Shown here: in pieces, positions 20,583 to 29,148 of the stretch
Position numbering within the stretch: position 1 is the stretch's first letter
How the letters are laid out: every line of letters begins with the position of its first letter
Source of the DNA: Rubrivivax sp.
Lineage (GTDB): Bacteria > Pseudomonadota > Gammaproteobacteria > Burkholderiales > Burkholderiaceae
Assembly: GCA_016790225.1 (NCBI GenBank)
Contig: JAEUOZ010000060.1
Coordinates: 1-64,000, forward strand
Length of the DNA stretch: 64,000 bases
Direction: 5' to 3'
Made by a program: the position numbers and the translations under genes
The notes under the pieces: generated by a model
Told to the model about the DNA's origin: nothing
Database searches by the model: none
What the model saw: only the letters and a program-made list of their open reading frames with translations

Positions 20583-21781
20583 TGCGACGCATCGGCATCA
20601 CCGCGCACACCTTCGTCAACTGGGCGGGGGGCCTGGATTTTGTGCGCACCGTCGCCAGCGGCCTGCGGGCCAGCGGCGAACCGCTGGAGCTGCACCTGCT
20701 GATGCCGATCGAAGGCCCGTGGCTGCGCACGCGCACCACCGTGCGTGCCTGGCGCGACGCCCTGCTGCGCCGCACGGCCCCGCCGCAGCCGGCCGGCGCG
20801 GCGATGGAAGCGGCAATCGCCAGCTTTGGCGAAGGCATCACGGTGCACCGCATCGACATCGGGCACACCGCCCTGCGTCAGGCCGCCGCGCATCTTGGGC
20901 TGCAGGCGCTGATCCCGGCGCTCAAGCCCCTGCCGTTCGGCGCCGAGCTGCCCTGGGTGGGCTACGTCTGGGACTTTCAGCACCGCCACCTGCCGCAGCT
21001 CTTCAAGCCGCGCAGCATCGCCCGGCGCGACCGCGAATTCCGCCGCATGCTGCTGCGCGCGCCCAGCGTCATCGTCAACTCGCGTGCGGTGGCCGATGAC
21101 GTGAAGCGCTTCGTGCCCGAGGCCACGGCCAGCGTCTGGGCCCTGCCCTTCAGCGCGGAGCCCCAGCCGGAGTGGTTCGAGCCGCTGCCCGGCGTCCATG
21201 AGCGCCATGGCATCCGCGGGCGCTACTTCATCGTCTGCAACCAGTTCTGGCAGCACAAGGATCACGGCACGGCCTTCCGAGCGATGGCCGAGCTGGTGCG
21301 CAGCCACCCGGACGTGCAGATGGTATGCACCGGCGCCACCAGCGACTTCCGCGATGCCGGTTATTTTGACCGTTTGATGGCCGAGGCGCGCAGCCTGGGC
21401 ATCGACCAGCACCTGAAGGTGCTGGGCCTGGTGCCCAAGCGCGAACAGATCGCGCTGCTGGCCGGCGCCGTGGCGCTGGTGCAGCCCACGCTCTCCGAAG
21501 GCGGCCCCGGCGGCGGCGCCGCCTACGACGCGGTCTCGCTGGGCGTGCCGGCCCTGCTGTCGGACATCGCCGTCAACCGCGAGATCGAGGAGCCCGAGGT
21601 CGGCTTCTTCCAGGCCGGCGACGCGGCCTCGCTGGCCGCGGCGATGCGCGGCCGGCTGGATCGCGCGGCGCCGCTGCACCCGGGTGCGGCCACCTTGCTG
21701 GCCGAGGGCCGCCAGCGCCGCCGGCGCGCGGGCCAGGTGCTGCTGCAGGCCGTGGATGCCGCCTGCCTGCGCAGGCCCTGA
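20582..21781 (+). CDS. Glycosyltransferase, GT4-like (GT-B fold)
   Basis: A 399-residue retaining glycosyltransferase. Seen: an N-terminal half with a short, probably acceptor-binding loop region (WAGGLDFVRTVASGL), a middle VGYVWDFQHRHLPQLFKPRSIARRDREFRRM segment, and a donor-binding half with YFIVCNQFWQHKDHGTAFRAM, VLGLVPKREQIALLAGAVALVQPTLSEGGPG and VPALLSDIAVNREI. The EGGPG...GVP pattern is the EX7E-like donor site of GT4. It is translationally coupled to the gene upstream and 4 nt from the next. Confidence 0.88.
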   Translation: MRRIGITAHTFVNWAGGLDFVRTVASGLRASGEPLELHLLMPIEGPWLRTRTTVRAWRDALLRRTAPPQPAGAAMEAAIASFGEGITVHRIDIGHTALRQAAAHLGLQALIPALKPLPFGAELPWVGYVWDFQHRHLPQLFKPRSIARRDREFRRMLLRAPSVIVNSRAVADDVKRFVPEATASVWALPFSAEPQPEWFEPLPGVHERHGIRGRYFIVCNQFWQHKDHGTAFRAMAELVRSHPDVQMVCTGATSDFRDAGYFDRLMAEARSLGIDQHLKVLGLVPKREQIALLAGAVALVQPTLSEGGPGGGAAYDAVSLGVPALLSDIAVNREIEEPEVGFFQAGDAASLAAAMRGRLDRAAPLHPGAATLLAEGRQRRRRAGQVLLQAVDAACLRRP

Positions 21782-21785
21782 TCGC

Positions 21786-22829
21786 ATGACCGCGCCCGCG
21801 CCGCGTCTGGCCGCGCTGGAGGCCCAGCACCTGAGGCGCGATCTGCCCTTCACGCCGGGCGCGGGCCCGAACGGCGGCGAGTGGTTCCTGCCCTGGGCTG
21901 CGCTGCAGGCCGCCTTTGCCGCCCGCGGCGTGGCGCTGCACACGCCGGATGTGCACGGCGCGGCGCCGCTGGCTTTCGAGCTGCACCTCAATGCGCAACG
22001 CGGCGCGGGGCGCGTGCCCAGCTACTGCTTCATCTACGAAGATCCGCTGGTGCGGCCACTGAACGGCGATCCCGCGGTGCTGTCACGGTACCGCAAGGTC
22101 TTCACCTGGCATCTGCAACACCAGCGTGAGCTGCCCAACGCCGTGGCGCTGGATTACCCCAACGCGCTGCAGCCCCGCGCGACGCCCGGCTGGGCCGGGC
22201 GCGATCTCCCGGTGGTGATGCTGGCGTCCAACAAGGCCTTGATGCGCGCCGATCCGCGCAGCCTGCACGAGCGCCGCGTGGCCACCATCCGCGCCTTCGA
22301 ACGCCTGGCGCCGCAGGACTTCACGCTCTATGGCCAGGGCTGGCACATCCCGGCCGTGCAGCCCGGCGCGCTGGGGCGCGGCCTCAAACGCCTGAACGAA
22401 TGGGCGTCCCGCCTGCAGCCTGCGCGGCAGCCCTTTCCCAGCTGGCGCGGCCGCGCGGCCCGCAAGACCGACATCCTGGATCGCGCGCGCTTTGCCATCT
22501 GCTACGAAAACTCCCGCGGCAGCCCCGGCTACCTGACCGAGAAGCTCTTCGATGCCCTGGCCAGCGGCTGCGTGCCGGTCTACATCGGCGCCGAAGGCTG
22601 GCAGCAGCGGATGCCGCCCGCGGTCTGCATCGATGGTGACCGCTTCGCCGATCCCGCCGATCTGGTGGCTTCGCTGCAGCAAGTCAGCCCTGAGGAGTTC
22701 GAATCGCGTCAGGCCGCGGGCCGCGCCTTCCTGCAGGCCCCCGCCACCCAGCGATTCAGCCAGGCGCACTGGTGCAGGGTGCTGGTGGAAACGGTGATGT
22801 CCGACTTGCCGCAAGAGCAGGAGGGATGA
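21786..22829 (+). CDS. GT10 (alpha-1,3/4-fucosyltransferase-like) glycosyltransferase
   Basis: A 347-residue protein. The decisive motif is FAICYENSRGSPGYLTEKLFDALASGCVPVYIGA (about 235-268), the donor-binding core of family GT10, which in characterised members uses GDP-fucose. Further support comes from DILDRARF just before it and the acidic segment after it (VCIDGDRFADPADL). An N-terminal helix is not obvious, so the enzyme is likely cytoplasmic. No GDP-fucose synthesis genes are in the window, so the donor could be GDP-fucose from elsewhere or another GDP-sugar. It is the last gene of the glycan cassette and runs convergently into dnaE with a 61-nt gap. Confidence 0.82.
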   Translation: MTAPAPRLAALEAQHLRRDLPFTPGAGPNGGEWFLPWAALQAAFAARGVALHTPDVHGAAPLAFELHLNAQRGAGRVPSYCFIYEDPLVRPLNGDPAVLSRYRKVFTWHLQHQRELPNAVALDYPNALQPRATPGWAGRDLPVVMLASNKALMRADPRSLHERRVATIRAFERLAPQDFTLYGQGWHIPAVQPGALGRGLKRLNEWASRLQPARQPFPSWRGRAARKTDILDRARFAICYENSRGSPGYLTEKLFDALASGCVPVYIGAEGWQQRMPPAVCIDGDRFADPADLVASLQQVSPEEFESRQAAGRAFLQAPATQRFSQAHWCRVLVETVMSDLPQEQEG

Positions 22830-22890
22830 GGCGCGGCGGTCGGGTACAGGCGGACGGCTGCGGGCGGCCGGGTTCCGCCGCTCAGCGATA

Positions 22891-25800
22891 TCAGCCGGCC
22901 GAAACCTCATACACCACCTGGGCCGCGCCACCCTGGGCCAGCTGGCGCCAGCGGGCGAGGGCTTCGTCGCAGGGCCAGAAGCGGGCGTCGTCGCCGAGGT
23001 CCAGTTCGGCACAGGCGTGGGCGCGGCGCAGTTGCAGGCGGATGGGCAGACCCTGCAGCAGTTCGCCGTGATCGCTCTCGATGCGCCTGACAGGCCAGGT
23101 GCGGATGACATCGGCCACCGGCGGCAGGCCGGCAGCCACCGGCAGCGCCAGATAACGGCCGAAACGAGCCCGCGCAGCGGGCAGATCCCACAGCTGCTGG
23201 ATGTTGAAGCGCAGCCCGCCGGAAAAGCGATCCAGCTGCACCTTGCCCTGGGCAATCAGCAGCGCGTCGTCCAGCAGCAGCTCGCGGTGGCTGTCCAGCA
23301 GCTCTTCGTTGACCACCGATTCGATGCCGTCGCTGCCGTCGTCGAGCCGGAAGATCGCCGCGCGTCCCCGCTGGCCATTGACCACGCGCAGGCCGCCCAC
23401 GATGCCGGCCAGCAGCTGCGGCTCGCGCGAATCGGCCACATCGGCGATGCGTCGGCGCGCAAAGCGGCGCACTTCCTCGCCATGTTCGTCGAACAGGTGT
23501 CCGCTGAGGTAGAAGCCCAGCGCCGTCTTCTCCAGCATCAGGCGATCGCGCAGGCCCAGCGGCTCGGCGTGGGCCAGGGCGGGTTCCTGCGCCGATGAGC
23601 CGTGCGCGGGCTCGTCGTCGAAATCGAACAGCCCGCCCTGCAGCGCGTGCACGTCCTGCGCATCGGCCCAGTCGAAGGCCAGCGGCACGCTGGCCAGCGC
23701 GCAGGCGCGGTCCGGGTGCAGGGCGTCGAAGGCGCCGGCCTTGATCAGGGCCTCCACCACGCGCTTGTTGACGCGCTGGCGGTCCACGCGGGCGCAGAAG
23801 TCGAACAGGCTGCGGAAAGGCCCGCCGCCCTGCCCTTCGTGGCCGGCCGTGCCTTCGCGCGCGGCCACGATGGCCTCGATCGCGCCCTGGCCCGTGCCCT
23901 TCACCGCACCCAGGCCGTAACGCACCAGCTGATCGCTCACGGGCTCGAAGCGCCACACGCCGCGGTTGACATCCGGCGCCTCGAAGTTCACGCCGCTGCT
24001 GCGCGCATCTTCCAGCAGCACGCGCAGCTTGTCGGTGTCGTCCATTTCCACCGTCATGTTCGCGGCATAGAACTCGGCCGAACAGTGCACCTTGATCCAG
24101 GCCGTGTGATAGGCCAGCAAGGAGTACGCGGCGGCGTGGCTCTTGTTGAAGCCATAGCCCGCAAACTTCTCCATCAGATCGAAGACCTCGTCGGCCTTCT
24201 CCGCGCTGATGTCCTGGCGCGCGGCGCCTTCGCGGAAGATGCCGCGGTGCTGCGCCATCTCCTCGGCCTTCTTCTTGCCCATCGCCCGGCGCAGCATGTC
24301 GGCGCCGCCGAGTGAATAACCGCCCATCAGCTGCGCACCCTGCATCACCTGTTCCTGGTAGACGAAGATGCCGTAGGTCTCGGCGAGCACCTTCTCCAGC
24401 AGCGGGTGGGGGTAGACGATTTCCTCGCGCCCATGCTTGCGCGCGCAGAAGCTGGGGATGTTCTCCATCGGCCCGGGGCGGAACATCGCGTTCAGCGCGA
24501 TCAGGTCTTCCAGGCGGCTGGGCTTGGCGTCGCGCAGCATGCGCTGCATGCCGCCCGATTCAAACTGGAAGACGGCTTCCGTGCGGCCTTCGGCAAACAG
24601 CTTGTAGACCTTGGGGTCGTCCAGCGGCAGCTTGTCATAGTCGAAGGCCGCCATGCCCTTGCGCCGCGCGCGGATGAAATCCTTGGCCAGCTCCAGGATG
24701 GTGAGCGTGGCCAGGCCCAGGAAGTCAAACTTCACCAGGCCGATGGCCTCGACATCGTCCTTGTCGTACTGGCTCACCGCACTGTCGCTGCCGGGCTGCT
24801 GGTACAGCGGGCAGAAATCGGTGATCTTGCCCGGCGCGATCAGCACGCCGCCGGCGTGCATGCCGACGTTGCGCACCATGCCTTCCACCCGGGTGGCCAG
24901 CGCCAGCAGTTCGGCCACCTCTTCTTCGGCCTGCTCGCGCTGCTCCAGCTCGGGCGCTTCCTTGCGCGCATAGATCACGCCCTCATCGGGCTTCTCGGGC
25001 ACCTTGGCCAGTGTCACGGTCTTGCCCGGCGGCGCGGGGATGAGCTTGGCAATGCTGTCCACATGCCCGTAGCCCATGCCCAGCACGCGGCCCACGTCGC
25101 GCAGCGCGGCCTTGGCCGCCATGGTGCCGAAGGTGGCGATCTGGCTCACCGCCTCGCGGCCGTACTTGGCCTTGACGTAGTCGATCACGCGATCCCGGTT
25201 GCCCTGGCAGAAATCGATGTCGAAGTCCGGCATCGAGACGCGCTCGGGGTTCAGGAAACGCTCGAACAGCAGCTCGTAGCGCAGCGGATCCAGATCGGTG
25301 ATGCCCAGCGCGTAGGCCACGAGAGAGCCCGCGCCCGAGCCGCGCCCCGGGCCGACGGGGCAGCCGTTGTTCTTGGCCCAGTTGATGAAGTCCCCGACGA
25401 TGAGAAAGTAGCCCGGAAAGCCCATCTTGACGATGGTGCTGATCTCGAACTCCAGCCGCGCCAGGTATTCGGCGCGCCGGGCTTCGCGCTGCGCGGCATC
25501 GGGATAGAGCTGCGCCAGGCGCGTCTCCAGGCCTTGCAGCGAGAGCTCACGGAAATAGGCCTCGATCGGCTGGCGCGTGCCATCGGGCAGCTGCGGTGTC
25601 GGAAAGTCCGGCAGCTGCGGCTTGTTCAGCGTCAGCGTCAGCGCGCAGCGCCGCGCGATCTGCACACTGTTGGCGATGGCCGAAGGCACATCGGCAAACA
25701 GCGCCTCCATCTGCGCCTGCGTCTTGAAATGCTGCTCGCGGGTGAATCGCTTGACGCGTTTGGCATTGCCCAGCGTTTCGCCCTCGGCGATGCACACACG

Positions 25801-26436
25801 CGCCTCGTGGGCCTCGAAGTCATCGGGCTGCAGAAACTGCATCGGGTGCGTGGCCACCACGGGCAGCTGCAGCTGCGCGGCCAGCGGCACCGTGGCGCGC
25901 ACCAGCGCTTCCTGGCCCGGCAGGCCGGCGCGCTGCAGTTCCAGGTAGAAGCGGCCTTCGAACTGCGCCGCGATGCGCGTGGCCACGGCCGCCGCGCGTG
26001 TGGCGTCACCGGCCAACAGCGCCTGCCCCACCGCGCCCTGCTCCGCGCCCGACAGCGCGATCAGGCCGCCGCCCAGCTCGTCGAACCACTCCCACTTCAC
26101 CCAGGCCTGGGCGCGCTGCACATGCGTGGTCCAGGCGCGCGCCAGCAGCTCGCACAGGTTGAGATAGCCGCGGTTGTCCTGCACCAGCAGCAGCAGGCGC
26201 GAAGGATGCTTGTCGCCGGCCTCGGGCTGCATCCACAGATCGGCGCCCAGGATCGGCTGCACGCCCTTGCCGCGGCAGGCCTTGTAGAACTTGACGGCAC
26301 CGAAGAGGTTGGCCAGATCGGTGATGGCCAGCGCGGGCTGGCCATCGGCACGCGCCGCGGCGGCCAGATCGTCGACCCGCAAGGTGCCGTCGACCACGGA
26401 GAACTCGGTGTGCGTGCGCAGGTGGATGAACGGCAT
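22891..26436 (-). CDS. dnaE: DNA polymerase III subunit alpha
   Basis: An 1181-residue replicative polymerase catalytic subunit. Seen: N-terminal PHP domain (HLRTHTEFSVVDGT), palm and fingers with GPGRGSGAGSLVAYALGITDLDP and the catalytic acids in SMPDFDIDFCQGNRDRVIDY, the thumb and fingers segment QEQVMQGAQLMGGYSLGGADMLRRAMGKKK, a helix-hairpin-helix region (GYGFNKSHAAAYSLLAYHTAW), and a C-terminal OB fold (LLAGIVGGLRVVNGQRGRAAIFRLDD). The open frame extends upstream, but MPFIHLRTHTEF at 26436 is the conserved DnaE1 start. Confidence 0.98.
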   Translation of the reverse strand: MPFIHLRTHTEFSVVDGTLRVDDLAAAARADGQPALAITDLANLFGAVKFYKACRGKGVQPILGADLWMQPEAGDKHPSRLLLLVQDNRGYLNLCELLARAWTTHVQRAQAWVKWEWFDELGGGLIALSGAEQGAVGQALLAGDATRAAAVATRIAAQFEGRFYLELQRAGLPGQEALVRATVPLAAQLQLPVVATHPMQFLQPDDFEAHEARVCIAEGETLGNAKRVKRFTREQHFKTQAQMEALFADVPSAIANSVQIARRCALTLTLNKPQLPDFPTPQLPDGTRQPIEAYFRELSLQGLETRLAQLYPDAAQREARRAEYLARLEFEISTIVKMGFPGYFLIVGDFINWAKNNGCPVGPGRGSGAGSLVAYALGITDLDPLRYELLFERFLNPERVSMPDFDIDFCQGNRDRVIDYVKAKYGREAVSQIATFGTMAAKAALRDVGRVLGMGYGHVDSIAKLIPAPPGKTVTLAKVPEKPDEGVIYARKEAPELEQREQAEEEVAELLALATRVEGMVRNVGMHAGGVLIAPGKITDFCPLYQQPGSDSAVSQYDKDDVEAIGLVKFDFLGLATLTILELAKDFIRARRKGMAAFDYDKLPLDDPKVYKLFAEGRTEAVFQFESGGMQRMLRDAKPSRLEDLIALNAMFRPGPMENIPSFCARKHGREEIVYPHPLLEKVLAETYGIFVYQEQVMQGAQLMGGYSLGGADMLRRAMGKKKAEEMAQHRGIFREGAARQDISAEKADEVFDLMEKFAGYGFNKSHAAAYSLLAYHTAWIKVHCSAEFYAANMTVEMDDTDKLRVLLEDARSSGVNFEAPDVNRGVWRFEPVSDQLVRYGLGAVKGTGQGAIEAIVAAREGTAGHEGQGGGPFRSLFDFCARVDRQRVNKRVVEALIKAGAFDALHPDRACALASVPLAFDWADAQDVHALQGGLFDFDDEPAHGSSAQEPALAHAEPLGLRDRLMLEKTALGFYLSGHLFDEHGEEVRRFARRRIADVADSREPQLLAGIVGGLRVVNGQRGRAAIFRLDDGSDGIESVVNEELLDSHRELLLDDALLIAQGKVQLDRFSGGLRFNIQQLWDLPAARARFGRYLALPVAAGLPPVADVIRTWPVRRIESDHGELLQGLPIRLQLRRAHACAELDLGDDARFWPCDEALARWRQLAQGGAAQVVYEVSAG

Positions 26437-26510
26437 TCGAAGATGGCAGGAAGGGGGTGCTTCGGTTGGCCGCACGGCATCTGCTGTCGGGCGGCTTGCA
26501 GCTGGGCCGC

Positions 26511-27029
26511 TCAGTGCTTCTCCCGCGTCAGCCGTTCGGCATAGGAGATGCCGATGGCCGAGAGCACGAAGGTGAAGTGGATCACCGCGATCATGGTGAC
26601 GACCTTGATGTTCTCCAGGTTCAACTCGCCGCTGAGGTAGGTCTTCAGCGCGTGGACGCCAGAGATGGAGATGATGGCGAAGGCCAGCTTCAGCTTGAGG
26701 TTGTAGGTGTTGACGTGGTCCAGCCAATCGGGCTTCTTGATGTCGCGCGCATCGAAGTGCCCCGTGGTGACGAACAGCGAGACGCCGGCCAGCGCCACCA
26801 CCCAGACCAGCTGCGCGACCATGGTCATGTCGACCAGCTCCAGCACCTTGATGATGAGGTCGATCTTTTCCATGTCGCCCACCATCAGGGTGGCCATCAG
26901 CTTCCAGGTTTCCACGAGGAACTTGCCGAGGATGCCCAGGATGATGGTGACCAGGCCGACATAGAAGAACAGCATGGTGAAGCGCATGCCGTACAACAGC
27001 GAGCCGACACCGGCCAGAAGCTTTTCCAC
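26511..27029 (-). CDS. UPF0114 family membrane protein
   Basis: A 172-residue inner-membrane protein of the UPF0114 (YqhA) family with about four transmembrane segments (MLFFYVGLVTIILGILGKFLV, TMVAQLVWVVALAGVSLFV, KLAFAIISISGVHALKTYL, VVTMIAVIHFTFVLSAIGI). A charged loop with the motif WLDHVNTYNLKLKL is strongly conserved in the family. The function is unknown. I chose the GTG at 27027-27029 because it is preceded by GGAG at a 5-nt spacing and gives the family N-terminus (VEKLLAGVGSLLYGMRF). Codons further upstream look non-coding. It lies 74 nt upstream of dnaE on the same strand. Confidence 0.85.
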   Translation of the reverse strand: MEKLLAGVGSLLYGMRFTMLFFYVGLVTIILGILGKFLVETWKLMATLMVGDMEKIDLIIKVLELVDMTMVAQLVWVVALAGVSLFVTTGHFDARDIKKPDWLDHVNTYNLKLKLAFAIISISGVHALKTYLSGELNLENIKVVTMIAVIHFTFVLSAIGISYAERLTREKH

Positions 27030-27177
27030 AGGGACTCCAGAGTGACCTGAGGCCAGAGTATCACCGCGCCCGACACCGCCGCCGTGACAGGGTGGGCGGG
27101 CCCGGGGCGCAGGGCCGCGGCGCCCCATCTCCTAAAATGGAGCGCCTCTCTCACCGGGGCCCAGGCGCCCCCGCCCG

Positions 27178-28131
27178 ATGAAAAGCTTCATCCGCAAGAC
27201 CATCGGTCTGCTGCTGATCGCGACCGCGCTGACCGTCGCCTGGATCCGCGCACCCGATCGGCCGGTGGATACGCTGATCGCGCGCTGGGCTGTGCCGCCG
27301 AGCGAGTTTGTCGAGGTCAAGGGCCAGATCGTGCACCTGCGCGATGAAGGCCCGCGCGAGGACGCCGTGCCCATCCTGCTGGTGCACGGCACCAGTGCCA
27401 GCCTGCACACCTGGGAAGGCTGGGTGAAGGCGCTGAAGCCGCAGCGGCGCGTGATCAGCTTCGATCAGCCTGGCTTCGGCCTGACCGGCCCGTTCAGCGG
27501 CCAGTATCCGCCGGACGACTACCGCGGCGACAGCCTGGCGCGCTTCGTGATCGACCTGATGGATCACCTGAAGCTGAACACTGTCGTGATCGGCGGCAAC
27601 TCCCTGGGCGGCGAAGTGGCGTGGCGCACGGCGCTGCTGGCGCCCCAGCGCGTGGAGCGGCTGATCCTGGTGGATGCCTCGGGCACGGCCTTCAAGCCGC
27701 AAGAGATTCCGCCCGGCTTCCTGGCGGCGCGCACCCCCGTGATCAACCGCGTGGGTGAGCACCTGCTGCCACGGCCGCTGGTGAGTGCCACGCTGCACAG
27801 CGTCTATGCCGACGACAGCCGCGTCAGCGAGCAGCTGGTGGACCGCTACTACGAGCTCACGCTGCGTGAAGGCAACCGCCGCGCCCTGGGCCAGCGCCTG
27901 GCCGCCCTGGAGGCGGATCTGAACCCCGAGCTGATCAACCAGATCAAGCAGCCGACCCTGATCCTGTGGGGCGAAAGGGATCGACTGATCCCGCCCGTCA
28001 ACGCGCAGGAATTCGGCCGCCGCATCGCCGGCAGCCAGGTGGTCATCCTGCCCGGCCTGGGCCATGTGCCACACGAAGAAGACCCGGCGGCCAGCGTGGC
28101 TCCGGTGAAGAGCTTCCTGGGGCTGCGCTGA
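27178..28131 (+). CDS. Alpha/beta hydrolase with N-terminal membrane anchor
   Basis: A 317-residue hydrolase. Seen: an N-terminal hydrophobic helix (TIGLLLIATALTVAWI) that probably anchors it in the membrane, the oxyanion motif LLVHGTSASLHTW, the nucleophile elbow GGNSLGGEVAW (Ser about 142), the acid in LWGERDRLIP, and the catalytic His in GLGHVPHEED. The substrate is unknown; the lid suggests a small ester or a hydrophobic compound. It is transcribed divergently from the UPF0114 gene across 148 nt. A TAAAAT box at 27133-27138 may be a -10 element, but no convincing -35 is visible. Confidence 0.85.
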   Translation: MKSFIRKTIGLLLIATALTVAWIRAPDRPVDTLIARWAVPPSEFVEVKGQIVHLRDEGPREDAVPILLVHGTSASLHTWEGWVKALKPQRRVISFDQPGFGLTGPFSGQYPPDDYRGDSLARFVIDLMDHLKLNTVVIGGNSLGGEVAWRTALLAPQRVERLILVDASGTAFKPQEIPPGFLAARTPVINRVGEHLLPRPLVSATLHSVYADDSRVSEQLVDRYYELTLREGNRRALGQRLAALEADLNPELINQIKQPTLILWGERDRLIPPVNAQEFGRRIAGSQVVILPGLGHVPHEEDPAASVAPVKSFLGLR

Positions 28132-28160
28132 GAGGATGCGCCATCGGCCCGGCGGCCCGA

Positions 28161-28179
28161 CCTTAAGACCGCGATAAGG
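28161..28179. promoter_or_regulatory. Dyad CCTTA-N9-TAAGG upstream of the cytochrome operon
   Basis: The 19-bp element CCTTA-AGACCGCGA-TAAGG lies 59 nt before the shp start codon, in the only intergenic space available for a promoter. It could be an operator for the two-component regulator encoded downstream or for another factor. OmpR-type regulators usually bind direct repeats, so the assignment is weak. Confidence 0.3.
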
Positions 28180-28194
28180 CGCCTTGCAGAAGAT

Positions 28195-28216
28195 GGACTC
28201 CATCACAACGGAGTCC
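28195..28216 (+). promoter_or_regulatory. Inverted repeat overlapping the shp ribosome binding site
   Basis: GGACTCC (28195-28201) and GGAGTCC (28210-28216) are exact complements separated by 8 nt. The right arm contains the GGAG that serves as the Shine-Dalgarno sequence for the ATG at 28220. In RNA the hairpin would hide the ribosome binding site, which suggests translational control; this is inference from the geometry alone. Confidence 0.45.
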
Positions 28217-28219
28217 CTC

Positions 28220-28627
28220 ATGACCCTTCATCGCCCTTCGAGGCGCGCCCGCGCCGCAGGCTGGCTGCTGCTGCTGGGTGCCGCAGCCGCATCAGCTGCC
28301 ACGCCGAATGAGCTGCTGGCCGGCTACCTCGCCCAGGCCGGCTCGGCAGCCGATGCCGCACGGGGCCAGGCCCTGTTCCAGCAGCGCGGCGAGCGCGACT
28401 GGAGTTGCTCGTCCTGTCACGGCCCCCTGCCGTTGCGGCCAGGACGGCACGCCGGCACCGGCAAGCCCATCGAGCCGCTGGCACCGGCGGCACAGGCGAC
28501 GCGCCTGACCGATGCCGCCAAGACCGAGAAGTGGTTCCGACGCAACTGCAAGGACGTCTTCAACCGCGAGTGCACGCCACAGGAAAAGGCCGATGTCGTG
28601 GCCTGGCTGTCCTCACTCAAGCCCTGA
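28220..28627 (+). CDS. shp: SHP-type (DUF1924) cytochrome c
   Basis: A 135-residue periplasmic monoheme cytochrome. Seen: signal peptide (AAGWLLLLGAAAASAA), GYLAQAGSAADAARGQALFQQ, heme site CSSCH at 63-67, and a C-terminal part WFRRNCKDVFNRECTPQEKADVVAWL. That last part corresponds to the segment in Rhodobacter sphaeroides heme protein (SHP) carrying the asparagine sixth ligand (here in RRNC) and two cysteines that can form a disulfide. SHP binds oxygen and other small ligands at its heme. The ATG at 28220 was chosen for the GGAG at 28210-28213 and the fit of the signal peptide. It is first in an operon with DHC and cytochrome b561, the known partner genes. Confidence 0.88.
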   Translation: MTLHRPSRRARAAGWLLLLGAAAASAATPNELLAGYLAQAGSAADAARGQALFQQRGERDWSCSSCHGPLPLRPGRHAGTGKPIEPLAPAAQATRLTDAAKTEKWFRRNCKDVFNRECTPQEKADVVAWLSSLKP

Positions 28628-28635
28628 GCGACACC

Positions 28636-29148
28636 ATGTCCTTCACATCAAGCCCTCACCAGCGCCCGGGCCGCGCCGTCGGCCGGCGGCAGTGGCTGGC
28701 GCTCGCCCTGCTGCTGGCAGGATCGCTGCAGCATCCTGCACAGGCCGACAGCCGCTTGCGCCCCTCCAGTCCGGCGCCTGCGGCCTACGCGCAGGAGTGC
28801 GCCTCCTGTCACATGGCCTATCCGCCTTCGCTGCTGCCGGCCGCCAGCTGGCAGCGCCTGATGGACGGGCTGTCGCGCCACTTCGGCAGCGACGCGTCCA
28901 TGGAGCCCGCGCCACAAGCCGCGGTCAGAGCATGGCTGCTGGCCAACGCGGCGGTCGATGTGCGCCAGCGCGAAGCCCCGCCGCAGGATCGCATCACGCG
29001 CTCGGCCTGGTTCGAGCGCAAGCACCGCGAGATCGCGGCCTCCACCTTCAGCCGGCCTTCCATCAAGAGCGCCGCGCAATGCAACGCCTGCCATGCCCGT
29101 GCCGAGCAAGGAGACTTCAATGACCACGACGTCCGCATCCCCCGCTGA
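28636..29148 (+). CDS. dhc: Diheme cytochrome c (DHC family)
   Basis: A 170-residue periplasmic cytochrome with a signal peptide (QWLALALLLAGSLQHPAQA) and two heme sites, CASCH (55-59) and CNACH (149-153). The sequence PPSLLPAASWQRLMDGLSRHFGSDAS is characteristic of the dihaem cytochrome c family. In purple bacteria DHC passes electrons from the membrane cytochrome b to SHP. The last 29 nt overlap the start of the cytochrome b gene, which fits tight co-translation. Confidence 0.88.
   Translation: MSFTSSPHQRPGRAVGRRQWLALALLLAGSLQHPAQADSRLRPSSPAPAAYAQECASCHMAYPPSLLPAASWQRLMDGLSRHFGSDASMEPAPQAAVRAWLLANAAVDVRQREAPPQDRITRSAWFERKHREIAASTFSRPSIKSAAQCNACHARAEQGDFNDHDVRIPR

Noticed and set aside
24406..26544. 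712-codon plus-strand frame opposite dnaE
   Set aside because: Shadow frame of dnaE with no recognisable domain and no ribosome binding site.
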